This document shows, piece by piece, positions 1 through 13,060 of a DNA stretch of 64,000 nucleotides. Source of the DNA: Mucor racemosus (Eukaryota > Mucoromycota > Mucoromycetes > Mucorales > Mucoraceae); assembly GCA_027405735.1 (NCBI GenBank), contig JAPEHQ010000007.1:806001-870000 (forward strand). The letters are read 5' to 3'. The translations under genes were made by a program, and so were the position numbers. Positions within the stretch are counted from its first letter, which is position 1; every line of letters begins with the position of its first letter. The notes under the pieces are model-generated. The model saw only the letters and a list, made by a program, of their open reading frames with translations, ran no database searches and had not been told where the DNA came from.

Positions 1-1236
1 ATACTTACACCCAGGAAACTCTGTAAAATCAGATAAATCAACAGGTACTCTAATTCTAGATGCTTTATACGAGTAAACACTTGCTCTAATTCTATAAATT
101 AGGATTGCACCTTGACTGAAACCTAATAAAATTTGAGGATCACTATGGCCCATACGTCTGTCACCTTTGTCTGCTGTTAATATACAAATTGCGGTTACAT
201 GTCCAATATCTTGTTTGTCTTTTGAGTTAGTTGTGAATGATTCTGTCAACTTTTTAAACATGTCAAAACCTATCGTTTGGAATACAAAAAGAAAATCTAT
301 AAACTTACTTCGACATTCATTTGATCTTGTGATGAATCTAAAGTTAATAGGATCAAAGTGGCATCATCGTTTTTAGTGCCAATCACCATAGCAAACGATG
401 GTTTGGTATCAATTGTACCTAGTCTATCAACATAAGCCTACATGGCAATTAATATTAAACCAAATATTCGGTAAATATAATACTTTACAACTCTAAATGG
501 CGAGCATGTCATATCTGCATGTGTAATTTCACCTGTAATAGGTTTATTGAATTCTACTACCTTTGAAGATTTGGTTTTGACGTTATGACAAAACATATAA
601 TTGTTGTTATTGTGATCGCTACAAATAATCAGCAAGTAGGGATCTTGATTTGTTTTGCAGCACAATACAGATTCGATTTTATGCAACTTTAATTCGGGTT
701 AGTTATACTTGAAATTAACTGTTGTAATATTTATTAATTACCTTTGGTGAATCAAGAGAATTCAGGGCTTTTAATGTAATTGTATCGTTTGTCTCGCGAG
801 TTCGGTTAACATCTGTATAAACATATTCTATTACGTTATGATCGAAATTAAATATTAAATCTGGATCTAATTCATAGTTGAACTTGTGGTGATTAACTGA
901 TATTTGTTGATAATCACACATATGTAGAGTGTTGTCTTTATATGTCTTTATGATGATAATCTGCAACAGTGTGAAAAAAAAAACATTATTCCACCCAGTT
1001 TGAAATCCATTCTGCACATTGGAAATGTGACTAATTTCATGCGCAAACCAAACCATCTGCAGATGCTCATGGCTTCATTCAAAGCTTAAAATATCTAACA
1101 AAACAAAGTTAAATAAATTTTCAAAATAAACAGAATACATCAGGAAGCACTACTGCTTGATAAATCATCAAGAACTTACTTCAAAGACCAGGATTAATTC
1201 TTCAAAAATCTTGGGTAGTTTTTTTTTTTTTGACAT
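1..1236 (-). CDS. Unrecognised multi-exon protein, 3' part cut by window edge
   Basis: Reading the minus strand, open segments join through canonical introns. One near 741-963 is preceded by a T-rich tract ending ttgcag. One near 488-686 begins LHKIESVLCCKTNQ. One near 312-436 begins AYVDRLGTIDTKPS. The last, up to about 300, contains DIGHVTAICILTADKGDRR and LLGFSQGAILIYRI and runs toward the left edge. A possible first exon is 1180-1236 (MSKKKKLPKIFEELILVFE, followed by gtaagt), but its link to the next exon is unclear. The alternating short hydrophobic strands with Gly/Asp turns look like a beta-propeller, but I cannot name the family. The gene lies downstream of SMC5 on the same strand. 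Confidence is fair that it is a real gene and low for structure and start. Confidence 0.45.
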
Positions 1237-1601
1237 TTGAAAATCAGATTGCACTGTGCTTCAAAACTTCATCGCACGCTTTAACATTAGAAATGTATGA
1301 TGTTTTTGAGCTATATATGTGGAGATGTATGCAATATGATATGACTTATTTATCATTCCTATACAAAACTATCAAAATGATTTTGTGATAGGACACAGAA
1401 ATTGATTGATATGATATAAAATCTTTAATTGATCTGGTCTAGTATTTAAACGTTCTTTTTGAATTGAAAAATGTTGAATTATATACATTTGTAATAAACG
1501 ATTGCATAAAAGTTATATTATTATAATAATTTTGAGATTTTATATATTATAAAATATTATATAGCACAGGTTGAGGAGGGAGAGGGGGTATACAAATCAA
1601 A

Positions 1602-4600
1602 TTACACCAATCCAGTAGCTTTTGCGTGATCTAAATAAGCTTGCAATGGCTTAATCTTTGTGGGCAATGCTTCGCTATTATAAATACAGAGAACACGCAT
1701 TCTTTCGTTATAATAAAGGTCGGGCAATAATTTGGGAGTAATGAGGAAGTATCTAAAAAGAAATTGTCAATAAAATGTAATTACTAGTTTGTATTTTACT
1801 TACTGAGAAGTACCAGGACGTGTAGCACTTTGAACAATTTGTTCGTGAATCATACGCTCATTACGGGGATCCATGCCTTGATTGATCTCATCCACCACAC
1901 GGAAGGGAGAGGCAGCCAAATCTTGGAGAGACATTAAATAAAGAATAGTAGATACAGATCTTTCACCACCAGATTGTCTTTGACCTGTCAAGAGTTGGAG
2001 TTTCTCTGTATCTCTGAATTTGACAAGAATGTTAATACCCCACTTATCGAAATCTTCAGATTCTTCAAGTTGAACAGCACCAGCACAATTGATACGTTTA
2101 AAAGCTGCAGAAAATTTCTCATCAATTCTAGCTACTAATTCTTTAATTAATGGTGCCCATTGACCCTTAATAACTTGAATTTGATTGCGATATTGGGTTA
2201 ATGTTTCTCTATTCTTGTTGGTTTTTTCTTCTAATGCCTCAATCTAGTAAGCAGTAACCTATTATTATCAATAAATACATATTTCTATATTATACCTACA
2301 CTTTGTTTTCGCTCTTGATAATGACTCATGGCATCAGCATTAGCATAACGGATACCAGCAACTTTTCCTTCCTCCTCAGCAATACGATTTTCCAATTCAA
2401 TAATACTTATTTGCAAACCTTCCTCTTTCCATTTACGTACAATATCATTAAACTCTTCTCTCAATTCTTCAGGTAAATCATTTCCAGCAGTTTTAGATGC
2501 TTCCATGTATTGCTTGGTTTCTCTTTGAGCAAGCAAGAGTTGATCTTTGGCGCTGAGCATGGCTTTTTGGGCATTGTTCAAATTTTCAGTTTGTGTTGCT
2601 GCGTAAGTTTCGATGGCCTTGTTCTTTGTATCCATGAAATAGGATAGCATGGCAGCCTTGTTACGCTCTTGAAAGAACTCGACGACTTTTTCCATATATT
2701 TTGCATGATTTGTTATTAAAGTATCTTCTTGGTCAGCCATTTGCTCGATTTTTTCCTCCATTCTAATAATCTCTGCTTTCTCTTCTTCAGGGCGCTTTCT
2801 CATTTCGACCAATTCCACCTTGAGTTGCTCTAATCTTCGCAAGTGTTGCTCATATGTTTGGACTTTCTTTTGTATATCTCGCTTTTGTGCTTGCTGATCT
2901 TCTTTAGCGTGTTTCTTTTCATCCAACTTTGCTTTAATCTGATCATGTTCACGGCTTAATTCTTTAAGAATAACATCAGCTTGTTGAATGCTAGCACTAA
3001 GGGATTTCAATTGTTCCTTCAAATTAGACTGAGCTTCAGTGTCAATTGTATCACTGAGATATTGAGCTCTTGGGATGATGCTTGTCTGCGTTTGCTTGGA
3101 TCTTTTACCGTAATTACTTGTCTTTACAACGTAGAATGTTTCACCAGCAGCAAACTTTTGGAAAAGACCAGCATTAACAACTTGTTGCTCATTGATACGA
3201 TTAATAGTAGCAGGGATCAAGTTGATATAAGTATCAAGACACAATGTATCAATAACATATTTAGGCCCATCAAGGAGATCAGAAATATAATAGTCCAAGC
3301 CAAGTCTTGATTTGAGATCTTCTCTAGGTGCAGGAGCTTTGCGGTAATCTATAGCAGGATTAAGATCAGGCCAATTTACAGTAATTTTCCATTTTTGTTT
3401 GTCAACGCAAATTTTTGTCAACAACTGGTAATCTTCTTTCTTTTCACAGATGAATTGCTAAAGTACTAGTTAGATGGTTGATTTTTCAAGAATATTATAC
3501 AACTTACTCGAAGATGTGAACTTTTAGCACCACCCAAAGCTTGTTCTACTTGAGAAGCATATCTTGGATCCTTAAGATTAAGCAAAAGAACCACAGGATC
3601 ATAAACTCGGCCAACAAATTTATCTCTATTATTCTGTAACCAGCGATATGTTTTGGCAACATCTGGATAGAATTGCTCTAATTTACGTAAACGTCTTTCC
3701 TTAATATCATCTAGTTGTTTCATTCTATTGACATCTTAAATCATCAAAATGCATATTATCGATCAGATTTTGACTTACTGTTGATCCTTTGATTTTAGTT
3801 GATTGGTGATCACAAGCTTCTTTCTACTCTCATCGTCCGATTTTTGATTAATTTCTGATTTTTTCATGTGCAATTCGTTGATATCTTGATTGATTGTAGC
3901 CTATGTAACGGATATAGTTAGCTTACATATCATATAATTCACTTTGGATCAAAAAAATGCAAAATAAATAGACTTACAATAGCCGCTTCGAATTGAGAAG
4001 TGTCAGAATTGGGCTTTACAGATAACTGCTCTTCCAACTGTTGAATTCTTCTTTCGGTTCTATCAACCTCTGCTTCTCTTTCAGGTATTTTCTTCTTACG
4101 ATCAGCGATAGAATGTTTATACCCATTAAGTTCAGCTCTCTACAACACAATTGAGTATTTATTTATGCATGTTTTTATAGTTTCATGTTGCTTACCTTTC
4201 TCTTGATTTGTTCGGAAACTTCTCTGACTTTTCTTACAGATGCCTTGTAAGTATTTGCTGTTTCTATCATATCTTTGTTTGCTCTTTTTTGTTCTGCTTT
4301 CACTTGACTTGAAAAAAAAAGTGATTGTTAGATTAATAAAATATTGATATACTGTTTTTTTTTTTTTTCAGTTGACTTACTCAACTAAAGCTTTGATGGG
4401 AGCAACCTCCTCTTTAGCCATTTGATACTTTTCTTTTTCGCTCTTATAATCTTCATCAGCTCGATGATATTTAGTCATTGAATCTGTGTATTGAACGAGA
4501 GGCCTTTGTGCCTCCAAAAGCTTGATATTATTAACAATTCTTTCTCTTTGTTGCATTCTCAAAACATCTCTTTCTAATTCTTGGTTCTTTGATTTTAATG

Positions 4601-5621
4601 TTTTCAGATGGTTGAGATCAGATTCATGTGTTTTAATTAATGTCTTTTCATTATCACGAATCTTGACTAATTCTTGTTGCATTTCATGTAATTCAGCTTT
4701 GCCAGCTGCAGCTTGTGTCCTTTGTAAGAGTAAAGGTGGTGTTAACTGAAATTGTGTATTACGTTAGAAAAGATGAACATTCAAGTACTTTAGTCAAAAT
4801 TACCTCTGCAAATTCTGCAACTCGATCTTGGGGTAAAAATTGACTATTAACAGAATTTAACATTTCATGTATTTTCTAAAACCATGCATATAATTACCAC
4901 AAATTATCAACTTGGATATTGAAGCCATTAACAATGGTTTGGACTTCTTTGTATGTGCAAGTTTTGCCTACAAAATTCAAGGATATGAGATATACAATTA
5001 TTTCGTAACAAATAATTTACAAACCATTGATTCTCCAATTACTGCCTTTACCAATCTTCTTGAATGAACGTTGAATGATAACATTTCGAGTCTCTACTTT
5101 TTTGAGTTCAATTATGATTGTTGCTTCATCTTCGCCAGTTTTGACAAATTCATTGGTATCCTTAGCTCTTCCTAGTAAAGCAGGAGAACCACCCAAACCC
5201 AATGCAATTGCACAAACAATAGTTGATTTTCCAGTACCATTTGGGCCAATGATCATATTCATGTGTGGACCAGGGATAATCTCGCAGTAATCATAAGTAA
5301 CAAAGTTTGTCAGAGTGATCTTTACAATGGAGCCTTCGACAAAACTACATGAATCAGAGGATCAGATCATATTGTTTAAATTGAATGATTTAGTGTAAAT
5401 CGTTACCCATCTGTATCAACAGCCAAAGGCTTCAACTCTAAATTACGGACAGATGGTGTGGATTCGGATCCTTCTTCTTCCATTTCGTCTATTTCTTCTT
5501 CTTCTTCTTCCTCTTCTTTGTTCATTTCAGTGTCGCCATTGGTGAGTTTGATATGCTTTGTAGGTGGTCCAGCTACATCGTCATCGCTTTCAGAATCACT
5601 TCTAATTTTTCTAATAGTCAT
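1602..5621 (-). CDS. SMC5: SMC5, structural maintenance of chromosomes protein of the SMC5/6 complex
   Basis: Known role of the family: with SMC6 and Nse proteins it forms a nuclear ATPase complex for recombinational repair and resolution of joint DNA molecules. Seen here, about twelve exons giving roughly 1100 residues, near the usual fungal length. An acidic N-terminal tail is in exon 1 (5408-5621). The Walker A motif GPNGTGKST is in exon 2 (5025-5344), followed by FNIQVDNLC and QFLPQDRVAEF. Coiled-coil exons (4.8-3.5 kb) lead to an SMC hinge with LLDGPKYVIDTLCLDTYIN, and a second coiled coil follows. The C-terminal ATPase half has the signature SGGERSVST, a Walker B-like PFRVVDEINQGMD and the ending QYFLITPKLLPDLYYNERM. 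The first ATG at 5621 gives the usual start; the stop is at 1602-1604. No defect was seen. Confidence 0.93.
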
Positions 5622-6288
5622 TTTTTAATGTGATGAAATTGTTCAAAAAGACTACTAAAACATTTTTTGTTTTTTCTATTTTAGTGAATTAACAAGTACG
5701 TGATCTTTGACACCAACGCGGTGTATGACAGTCTCTTCATCTCACAAAGTTTAATCCCGGTTCGTTACTGGATTGGGCAATAATAGCAGAAAGTGAATGT
5801 AAAGCTGTAGATCTGAATTTTCAAATGTATCAGCAAGTTTAATTGAGTGGATATCGTGTTAAATAGTATTTCGATTGAATTAATTTTATAGTCATAAACA
5901 TTGTCTATCAATCTAGCGCCTTACAGACGCTTTTTTTATTGTATTAGATTCATTGTTTTACTACCATTATCACTACTATAAATTGAGATACAGATAGGAG
6001 CTTCATTTTAGAGGGCTTAATTGAGTGTATAAATAGCATTAACCAAGGCAATTTTGCTCCCCCTTCTCAATTCAAGTCTCTCTTTTAGTGAACAAATTAT
6101 GCCATTTAATGCAGAAAATGATAATTTATACAATTTAACTAATAACCTATGCATGCTACATATGACGTATTCTGAGTAATTTGCGAAAATATGCGTCGAA
6201 TTTGTATTTTTGAATTCTTTTGGCGTTGTACTCATACCCGAAGTTAAGGTTTTGGAAATTTAATAGCTTGATAAGGAATTGCAAAGAA

Positions 6289-6319
<31 letters not shown>

Positions 6320-6854
6320 GAATGTGCGTATAAAGCATGTTTACATATTCTACAAATAATTTTCAACATATTATAACCTAAAAATGCACTAATCTATTCA
6401 CTAAATATTGTTTAAAAATTCTTTGGATTAACCGTGTAAAATATGCCAAAAACATGAAACAGGGACAGAAATCCCTCATAAGGTATATATAATCATTTAA
6501 TAAGCTCTATATTATGTAGATATCCAAACATACGTCTAAATAACATATACTTACCGACGATACATAGGGTGCTTTTTTGTATTCGTTTTACCAGCAATTA
6601 ATCAGGAAATGCTCAAGCAAGGTTGTTTTTGAAATTTGACAGCAAACCATAGTATAGACACTAGGATTTGTCGATCAAATATTTCTGTAGTAGTTTTTTT
6701 TTCAAAAATAGCTGTTAGCGAATGAAATTAAGATATATTCCTTGTACATCTACCGTGCATTAAATGCAACTTCAAGATTCTATTTTGAACCACTATTTGA
6801 TTTTATAAAAGTTTTCAAAAAATATCTGAAACAATTCATACAAAATACTTTTAA

Positions 6855-7075
6855 ACAGGTACAGGTTTTCATTTCTCTATTTCCACAGCAGCTCGGGGAA
6901 GCTAAATCTTTTGCAATTCTGTAGGTAAACACTAGAAGTACCTGTAATTGCAATGGGAGCTCATTTGAATTCACATTCGGCGAGAACTGGTAACCTTACT
7001 GACGTTAGCAGATGTAAATAATAGCAGGTAACCAACTTGCTCGTCAAACTTATCAAACGCACAATGACAATGAAA
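6855..7075 (+). repeat. Degenerate dispersed repeat, copy 1
   Basis: This stretch aligns by eye with 10335-10505. Shared blocks include CTAGAAGTACCTG, TTGCAA.GGGAG.TCATTTG and AACCAACTTG.TCAAACT, in the same order and spacing. The copies have drifted by substitutions and small gaps. No terminal repeats or coding capacity were found, so the repeat class is unknown. Confidence 0.5.
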
Positions 7076-7119
7076 ACTAATATCTTAAATATTTGTATTA
7101 CCTATTTATGCCTGTATCC

Positions 7120-7600
7120 GTGTAGATTAATCGCTTACTTGGATCAATATTCATATATATTATATAAAGATATCAACTTAGTCAACTACTCCTCTGTGTC
7201 CTAGTTGCACTACCAATATAAATAAAGATTCAACACATGAAAATTATCTCTTAATTCAAGATTACATAAAATAGATATAACAATAATAAACAACCGTTTC
7301 CCAAAAGGTCGATATTGTCACACTTGACATCAATCCCTTATGGCCAATGCTCTACATGATTTACCCCTTAAAATATTAAATCGATAGCAACGTACTCAAA
7401 ACTAGAAGATTATTAAATATAAATCCATGCAAGTCTAATGGTATCCAAGTTCTCCAAATCACTATAAATACCCTCATTCTTTTTCAATAATTTTAAATTT
7501 TCAGAAATCTTTTGTAATAAAAACTTTAGCTGATTATGATTGTATTTCTACCACTTTTATTCTTATATTTTTTTATTAGTAAACATGAATTGTTAGAGAA
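7120..7600 (+). repeat. Decayed fragment of LTR family C
   Basis: This segment is the reverse complement of about 41035-41470, inside the complete solo LTR at 41004-41737. Shared blocks include TTTCCCAAAAGGTCGATATT, CTTATGG.CAATGCTCTA and TCCAAGTTCTCCAAATCACT. A TATA-like CACTATAAATACCC suggests the plus orientation. The ends are eroded and no target duplication is visible. It is clearly older than the 41 kb copy. Confidence 0.6.
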
Positions 7601-7899
7601 ACTATATAAAAAATGACAATTAGGATGAACAAAAATGATCAGTTTCTCAACTGTTATAAAAAATTAGAAAGATGCTAAAAAAGTTTATTAAGAAGTAAAA
7701 TATGGTTGCTTTTATAATACTGGGACTTTATGATCAAATGATCTTCATGAATGAGATAATAAAAGCTAGAACTGCGATCATACTTACTTTTTCAGCTCAA
7801 ATTAAAAAGAATGAAACTTAATTAAAAGAAATTAGATCCACAAAATTTTTTGGCTCATTTATGAACTCCTGGGTGTGATTTTAAAAAGAGATTATAGAT

Positions 7900-8290
7900 T
7901 GAATGTGATCCGCATTTTTGCTAATGGTCACTCATCCAAAAAAAAAAGCCGAACCATCTCTGACGCGGCCATTTAATAATATTTCCAAGCTGTAAATTTC
8001 TTAAAAAAAATTACCGGACACTCCGGACACGGCTGTTTAAATATCTCAAGCAGCTGTGAGATGCAGGTATTGAAATTTCATGCAAAAATTAAGGTTCGAC
8101 TCGACTGTATAATTAATTTATTCAAAGGCTTATTTTATGTAAAGTATAAAATATAATATACAATGCTAGCCTAATAACGGGGCTTAGTTTGAAAAGTATA
8201 ATAAGATGATACAACCGGATTAAAAAAAGTCTACAAAATCACAAATTTTAAAGGATTTATAAAGTAAAATATACATGATTGCAGTAAAAT
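7900..8290 (-). repeat. Dispersed repeat, inverted partner of 15400-15755
   Basis: The reverse complement matches 15400-15755 over most of its length. Shared blocks are AATGGTCACTC, GCCGAAC, TTACCGGACA.CC, ATGCAGGTAT, TTAAGGTTCGACT, GATGATACAACCGGATT and AAATTTAAAGGATTTATA. An end reading CAGTCGAGTCGAACCTTAA next to TA resembles pogo/Tigger termini. The two copies lie about 7.5 kb apart in opposite orientation. Confidence 0.55.
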
Positions 8291-8450
8291 GGAAAACAAA
8301 AAGCCTTGAAAAAAGATACTGTTTAAATCCTTCTTTATTCAAGATATGGATAGTGTGCAATAATAAAACTTTATTTCAACTCTATTTAAATTTTTGTGAT
8401 TTATTTTATCTGGGAGTTGCATTGTATCTGACAGTGATCTATTAGAACTA
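8270..8450 (+). repeat. Decayed copy of part of the large inverted-repeat arm
   Basis: It shows diverged similarity to 31020-31190 in the left arm: AGATACTGTTTAAAT, TTCTTTATT, TATGGATA.TGT and TTTATCTG.. follow in the same order. So the sequence in the arms existed as an older dispersed repeat before the recent arm pair. No open frame is kept here. Confidence 0.45.
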
Positions 8451-9817
8451 AGAATAACTGAATCACCAAATTAGAACATCTGTCAAATCATGGTATATAC
8501 TTAACATGCAAATCAGACAATAATGGTGAGTTCCATACGTCTATTATCATCATGTTTCTATATATAAAATAAAATAGAAGCATGATTCAATTGTATTCCT
8601 GCAATATGCTTATGCTTATTTTTTTGGTACATTGAAATGCACAAGATTTAGAAGAAATATTGTTGTAAGAAAAATGTATAATTTAATAAAGTTACTTGTT
8701 AAATTAAATCACACACAAAAACTGAAAATAATCTTTATTTATTATCAATAGATTAATAATTTGTCTTATTTATTATATACAAATTCTATATTACATATAT
8801 CCGTTAGATCAGTATTGGATCGATTATATCTTTCTGACATTTCATGCCAGATCAATCTATTTACATTAGTAATGCAGCATATTCAAGTTGAGCTTATTTT
8901 ATATAGCTAGATCCAACAAGTGGATATGTCTCACAGTCTCACATATCCCGTTTCCTGGATCTTACTGAAGGACAATAAGAACAATCCAGAATGTTACCAC
9001 AACAGAGCAATTAGCTGACTTCTTATCAATAAAGATTACAAATCAAAAGGTTCATTATCCTATAAATAACCGATGGATGCAACATAGCCCTCTCCCAGAT
9101 TATGATACCACCTTTTTTTAGATTAATCCTTAAAGCCATTAAAGATACCAATGACATAACAATACGTTACCATCTTTAGATCGTGTATATACAAATGCTT
9201 GTAAAGTAGAGGAGTTCAGTCAGTAAAAACCTTTTAAAAAGCCTATCATAGGAAGAACACAATAAGGAAAAGACTTGTTTACTACTTTTTTACGTTTTAA
9301 GCCTAAACGACCTTTTTATTATGATACCACTTTTAAGTAGCAGATTATCCCAAATTCATTATGAGCAAATTTTCCACCAAACTTTATCAAATTCAGGCAC
9401 CAGAAATCTAACGGCAATCCGATTTTTTATTCTTTGAAAATTAAGTGCAAAATATCAGTTGTTGGATTCAAAACATTCAGCGAGAATCTCATTATCACTA
9501 CTGCTGATAATTTCCAATAAACCCTTATTGAAGAATACAACATATCAAACTCTACAAGCTTTACTTCTAACCAGGTCAGTCAAATTCTGAGAAACATACC
9601 CTTATATCTTTCATTTACAGAAATTCATCATGCATACGATAATTTGCAGATTTATGCAAATCTAAAACAGGTCCCTTTTGCTTTTTCGAGACTAATAAAT
9701 GTTGAAGTGGATTTATCACCATAGTTATTATCATAACCATTAGTAATTTTTACAGCCATATCATTATACTCACACTTCCAAAAAGAATTTTTTTGTGATA
9801 CCATAAACATTTACATT

Positions 9818-10299
9818 TCTAATTCGATTTAGTGGAATTGTTGGGAGGAGAAGAAAAGTATCCACTAAATCGAATAGATCATTTTCCATAATATTGGATC
9901 AAAAAATGAGAATAAAAAGACGTTACTAGTTTATATTATTAAATAATATTATTAATAAAGGCTTTTCATATTCGAACAACTGAATTAAACAGTGGATAAT
10001 AAGAAATTTATTAAAAAATTGAGGTAAATTGGGCATGTGATTTGGTAATTCTCCATATTTCTTCTAATTTCATGGCTACCAGAGCAACCTATTACCGGCT
10101 AAATACAGTTTTATCCAATAGTATTTATACTTTACTATTATAGTGAACTGGTAGAAACGAAATTGTCTACTATCCACTATCCACTGAATTAATTCAGTGG
10201 ATTTAGGCAGTAAAATTATGAAAAAAAACGGGAGATTTCAAACTGTCCATTAAATCGAAAATCCATTATTTACGAGTCCACTAAATCGAATTACGACTG
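9818..10299. mobile_element. Pogo/Tigger-like MITE remnant
   Basis: The right end reads CCACTAAATCGAATTACGACTG followed by TA. Its inverted partner ATTCGATTTAGTGGA lies at the left end (about 9828), where the outer bases have drifted. Internal pieces repeat the CACTAAATCGAA motif in both orientations (about 9873 and 10280). The CAGTCG... terminus beside TA fits the Tc1/mariner-pogo group. There is no transposase frame, so it would be non-autonomous. The outer left boundary is uncertain. Confidence 0.4.
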
Positions 10300-10334
10300 T
10301 ATTATTCATCAAACCGGAAAATATACGACAAGGC

Positions 10335-10560
10335 TAAACCTTTTTCAATTCTGCGGATCAGCGCTAGAAGTACCTGCCATTGCAACGGGAGGTCATTTGG
10401 ATCCATATTTGTTGAGAAAAACTACTGATAGGCTTGCTGATCTTAGTAGGTGTAAGTAGCAGTTAACCAACTTGTTGCTCAAACTGGCTGAACGTACAAA
10501 CCCATGGATGCTGGTAGTATTGGTGCCAAGCCGGGTTTTGCCAACCAAATTTACTAGTAT
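10335..10560 (+). repeat. Degenerate dispersed repeat, copy 2
   Basis: Partner of 6855-7075. This copy extends further, into a stretch with ACCCATGGATGCTGGTAGTA and GCCAAGCCGGGTTTTGCC. The GC content there is higher than in its surroundings. No function or family is evident. Confidence 0.45.
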
Positions 10561-11499
10561 GCATATCATATGCATTAATGAAAAAGAAAAAAATTTGCTA
10601 GACATATGCGAAACTTACTAAGAAAAAAAAAAGGAGGATCATATTCGATGAGAAGCAATGTCATCGGAGATTCTCTTTCGAAATTCATATTCTGATGCCA
10701 AAGGGCTTCCCCTTTGGCGGGTTGTTTTAACTCACGAATATGTGTGTCGTATTCAATTTGTAGCACATGGGCTCCTCATTGAGCTAGGCACCCTCCTGAG
10801 GTCTACAATTTCAATACCCGTACTTGTGAACATGCATTTGTCAGTTTTTCGTCTTCATTATTTTGGGAAATGTAGCAAATCAGGTTGTATTTTTCTTTTT
10901 GGAAATGATACTAAAGCTTTCCAGAAATTGGTAATAGACATCATCATCCGGAAAAAATTCCAATTTTTGATGGGGATATAAACAGAAATCAATGTTAGTA
11001 CATTAATATTAAGCTGTATAACACAAAAATTGAATATAGATGAATGTTAAGCAATATTAGCTAAAATGGGAGTTAGTATAACATGAGCTACAACGCACAG
11101 AAAAAACTCAAGTGATATTCAACAGATGCAGTTGCATTTGGAAATTCAATTTTTAGGAGTAGAAGCACCTAGAATTATACTGCAAAACCAAATTACATAT
11201 TATTCACCAAAATAAAGACAGACAACAACTTCCCAATCCACCAGTGTTAAATGCAGATATCAATTTTATAATCTCTACCAATGCGAAATAGTAATATTAT
11301 ATACTGTATGAATCAATCAGTTTGACAATTATAATCAATGGTAATAATAATAATAATAGGATCAAATTTTTAAAGTAATAACAAAAAACTACCAACATTT
11401 TACTCGTAAATTGTAACTTAATACATTATCGTTCAATATGACCAAATATTAATGAATCAGAGAAAATACAACTGGTAAAAAACTGATACTCAATGTACA

Positions 11500-13060
11500 A
11501 CGAGGCCGAGATTGATAAAATATGCATTTATTGTGTGGTGGAAACCGCGACATTTTGATGGATAGATATTACAGGACCAAGATGTTGCTGCGTTTGCTTC
11601 AGGATTTTCAAAAGGGTTCAGAAGCATTATTTATGAAACTCATGTGGATGTTGAATACTTACCATATGCAATTAATATCATTTCGTCTTTTATTTAATAG
11701 CTGTATTATTAAAAATCAAGCTTTTTATAGCTTATAACAATGGCAATGGGATGTTTCTGATTTTAGATTGACAATTATCATAAGGCGGGCTGATGATACG
11801 TTTGATATTACTGCAAATGGAACCAGTCAATTTAGTTTATGGAATTTGAATAAAAATACCAAAGAACCACTTGTAAGTGCTTAAGTTGGTCCTAGTAAAG
11901 CATTGAATAAATTGGCTTGGGACAAAGAGGATAAAAAGACGGCAATAGGTTTCAGTGATGGCCATGTTTATGTTTATGATGATATTGGAGAGGTAAGAAT
12001 AAAACTCAATGTACGTTATTCCTAGCGCAATAATCATAAAGTAAGACTATATTATCATCAAATAAACTACCACACAATATTAACGTATATAAATATTCAC
12101 AGTAATAAGCTTGAATCAAGTGGATACAGCACCGTAAATCCATGAAAAAGTTCTCAAGTATTATAAAATCTCTTATTTTTAAGACTTATAAAGCTTATAA
12201 GCGGAATATTAATTTCAAAAATTATTCTTGTCCAGATCATCAATTTTGACATTTTTTAATTTTTTTTTTCTGATTTTGCAAATCTAGAGTTAATTATACT
12301 ACTAATTATAAATACAAAAAATATACACATACACAGAATTTAGCGCTCTATTTGTTCCATAAAAAATAACAAACATTTTTATTGCAAAATATTACATGAA
12401 AATCGTTTAACCAAAAAACCGTTTTTGGGGCAAAAATACAAAGTTTTATTACTTAAGATTTAATATTAAGCTTTTATAAAATATGTATTAGTTATAGCTA
12501 CAATTTTCTCTCACGATGTAGTACATTTAAGCGTTGATTTTGGTATCAAAAATCGACTTTTCTGTTTTTTGATCAAAATCATGAGTGTTAGTAAGGATAA
12601 AATGAGTCCCGAAAATGTCCGCTAAAAAAACTGAATTTTCAGACCGTACATGGTTAAATATAAGAAAAGTTAAAAAAAAGAAACGCTTTTTTATTTAAAA
12701 CTTAGATATACCATAGTATAAGAAACTTAACCGTTCAACCTTGCTATGCTCAATTACGGCATTGCTCTGAGTGGTCGCTTTTACAATTTTTTAGCGAATT
12801 TATGATATGACAGACAATTTTTTTGGTAGAAAAATGTATATTTCTACGGTAACAGATATTCCCTATTTTGTTTGATTTATGGTTGATGCGCTATAATTCT
12901 GCTTTTACATTGGCTGAAATGAGCAGTTTAGCAGGGTTTTAACTGCGCTAAATAATGTAAAGCCTTGAAACCCTTTTCTACCTGTGTTGTTTCTCTCTTT
13001 TTGTTTTTATATTATTCCAAGGATATATTCACCGTTTGATAAAGCATATCAGACTATCGA
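11500..13060 (+). repeat. Third, diverged copy of the 33 kb/42 kb repeat unit
   Basis: From about 11950 to 13060 this aligns with 32900-33850 plus 34314-34387 on the plus strand, and with the mirror segment at 42180-43240. Shared blocks include TGGATACAGCACCGTAAATC, TCTTGTCCAGATCATCAATT and TGTCCGCTA. It is diverged from both arms, whereas the arms are nearly identical to each other. It keeps the uninterrupted target (12978-12997) for insertions found at 34.4-41.9 kb, so it shows the older arrangement. Confidence 0.65.
11795..11992 (+). pseudogene. Dynein intermediate chain fragment (C-terminal WD repeats), broken
   Basis: The frame reads DTFDITANGTSQFSLWNLNK, a stop codon near 11883, then ALNKLAWDKEDKKTAIGFSD and GHVYVYDDIGE, followed by gtaag. 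Known family: the C-terminal beta-propeller of cytoplasmic dynein intermediate chains ends with an ALN(K/R)..W....(R/K)..A(I/V)G.S(D/E)G...(V/I)YD(V/I)GE pattern, and the order here matches. The in-frame stop and the lack of the rest of the gene make it a pseudogene. It sits inside the repeat unit whose younger copies carry only its last codons. Upstream (11520-11700) a further piece of eroded coding sequence is possible, but I cannot name it. Confidence 0.6.
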
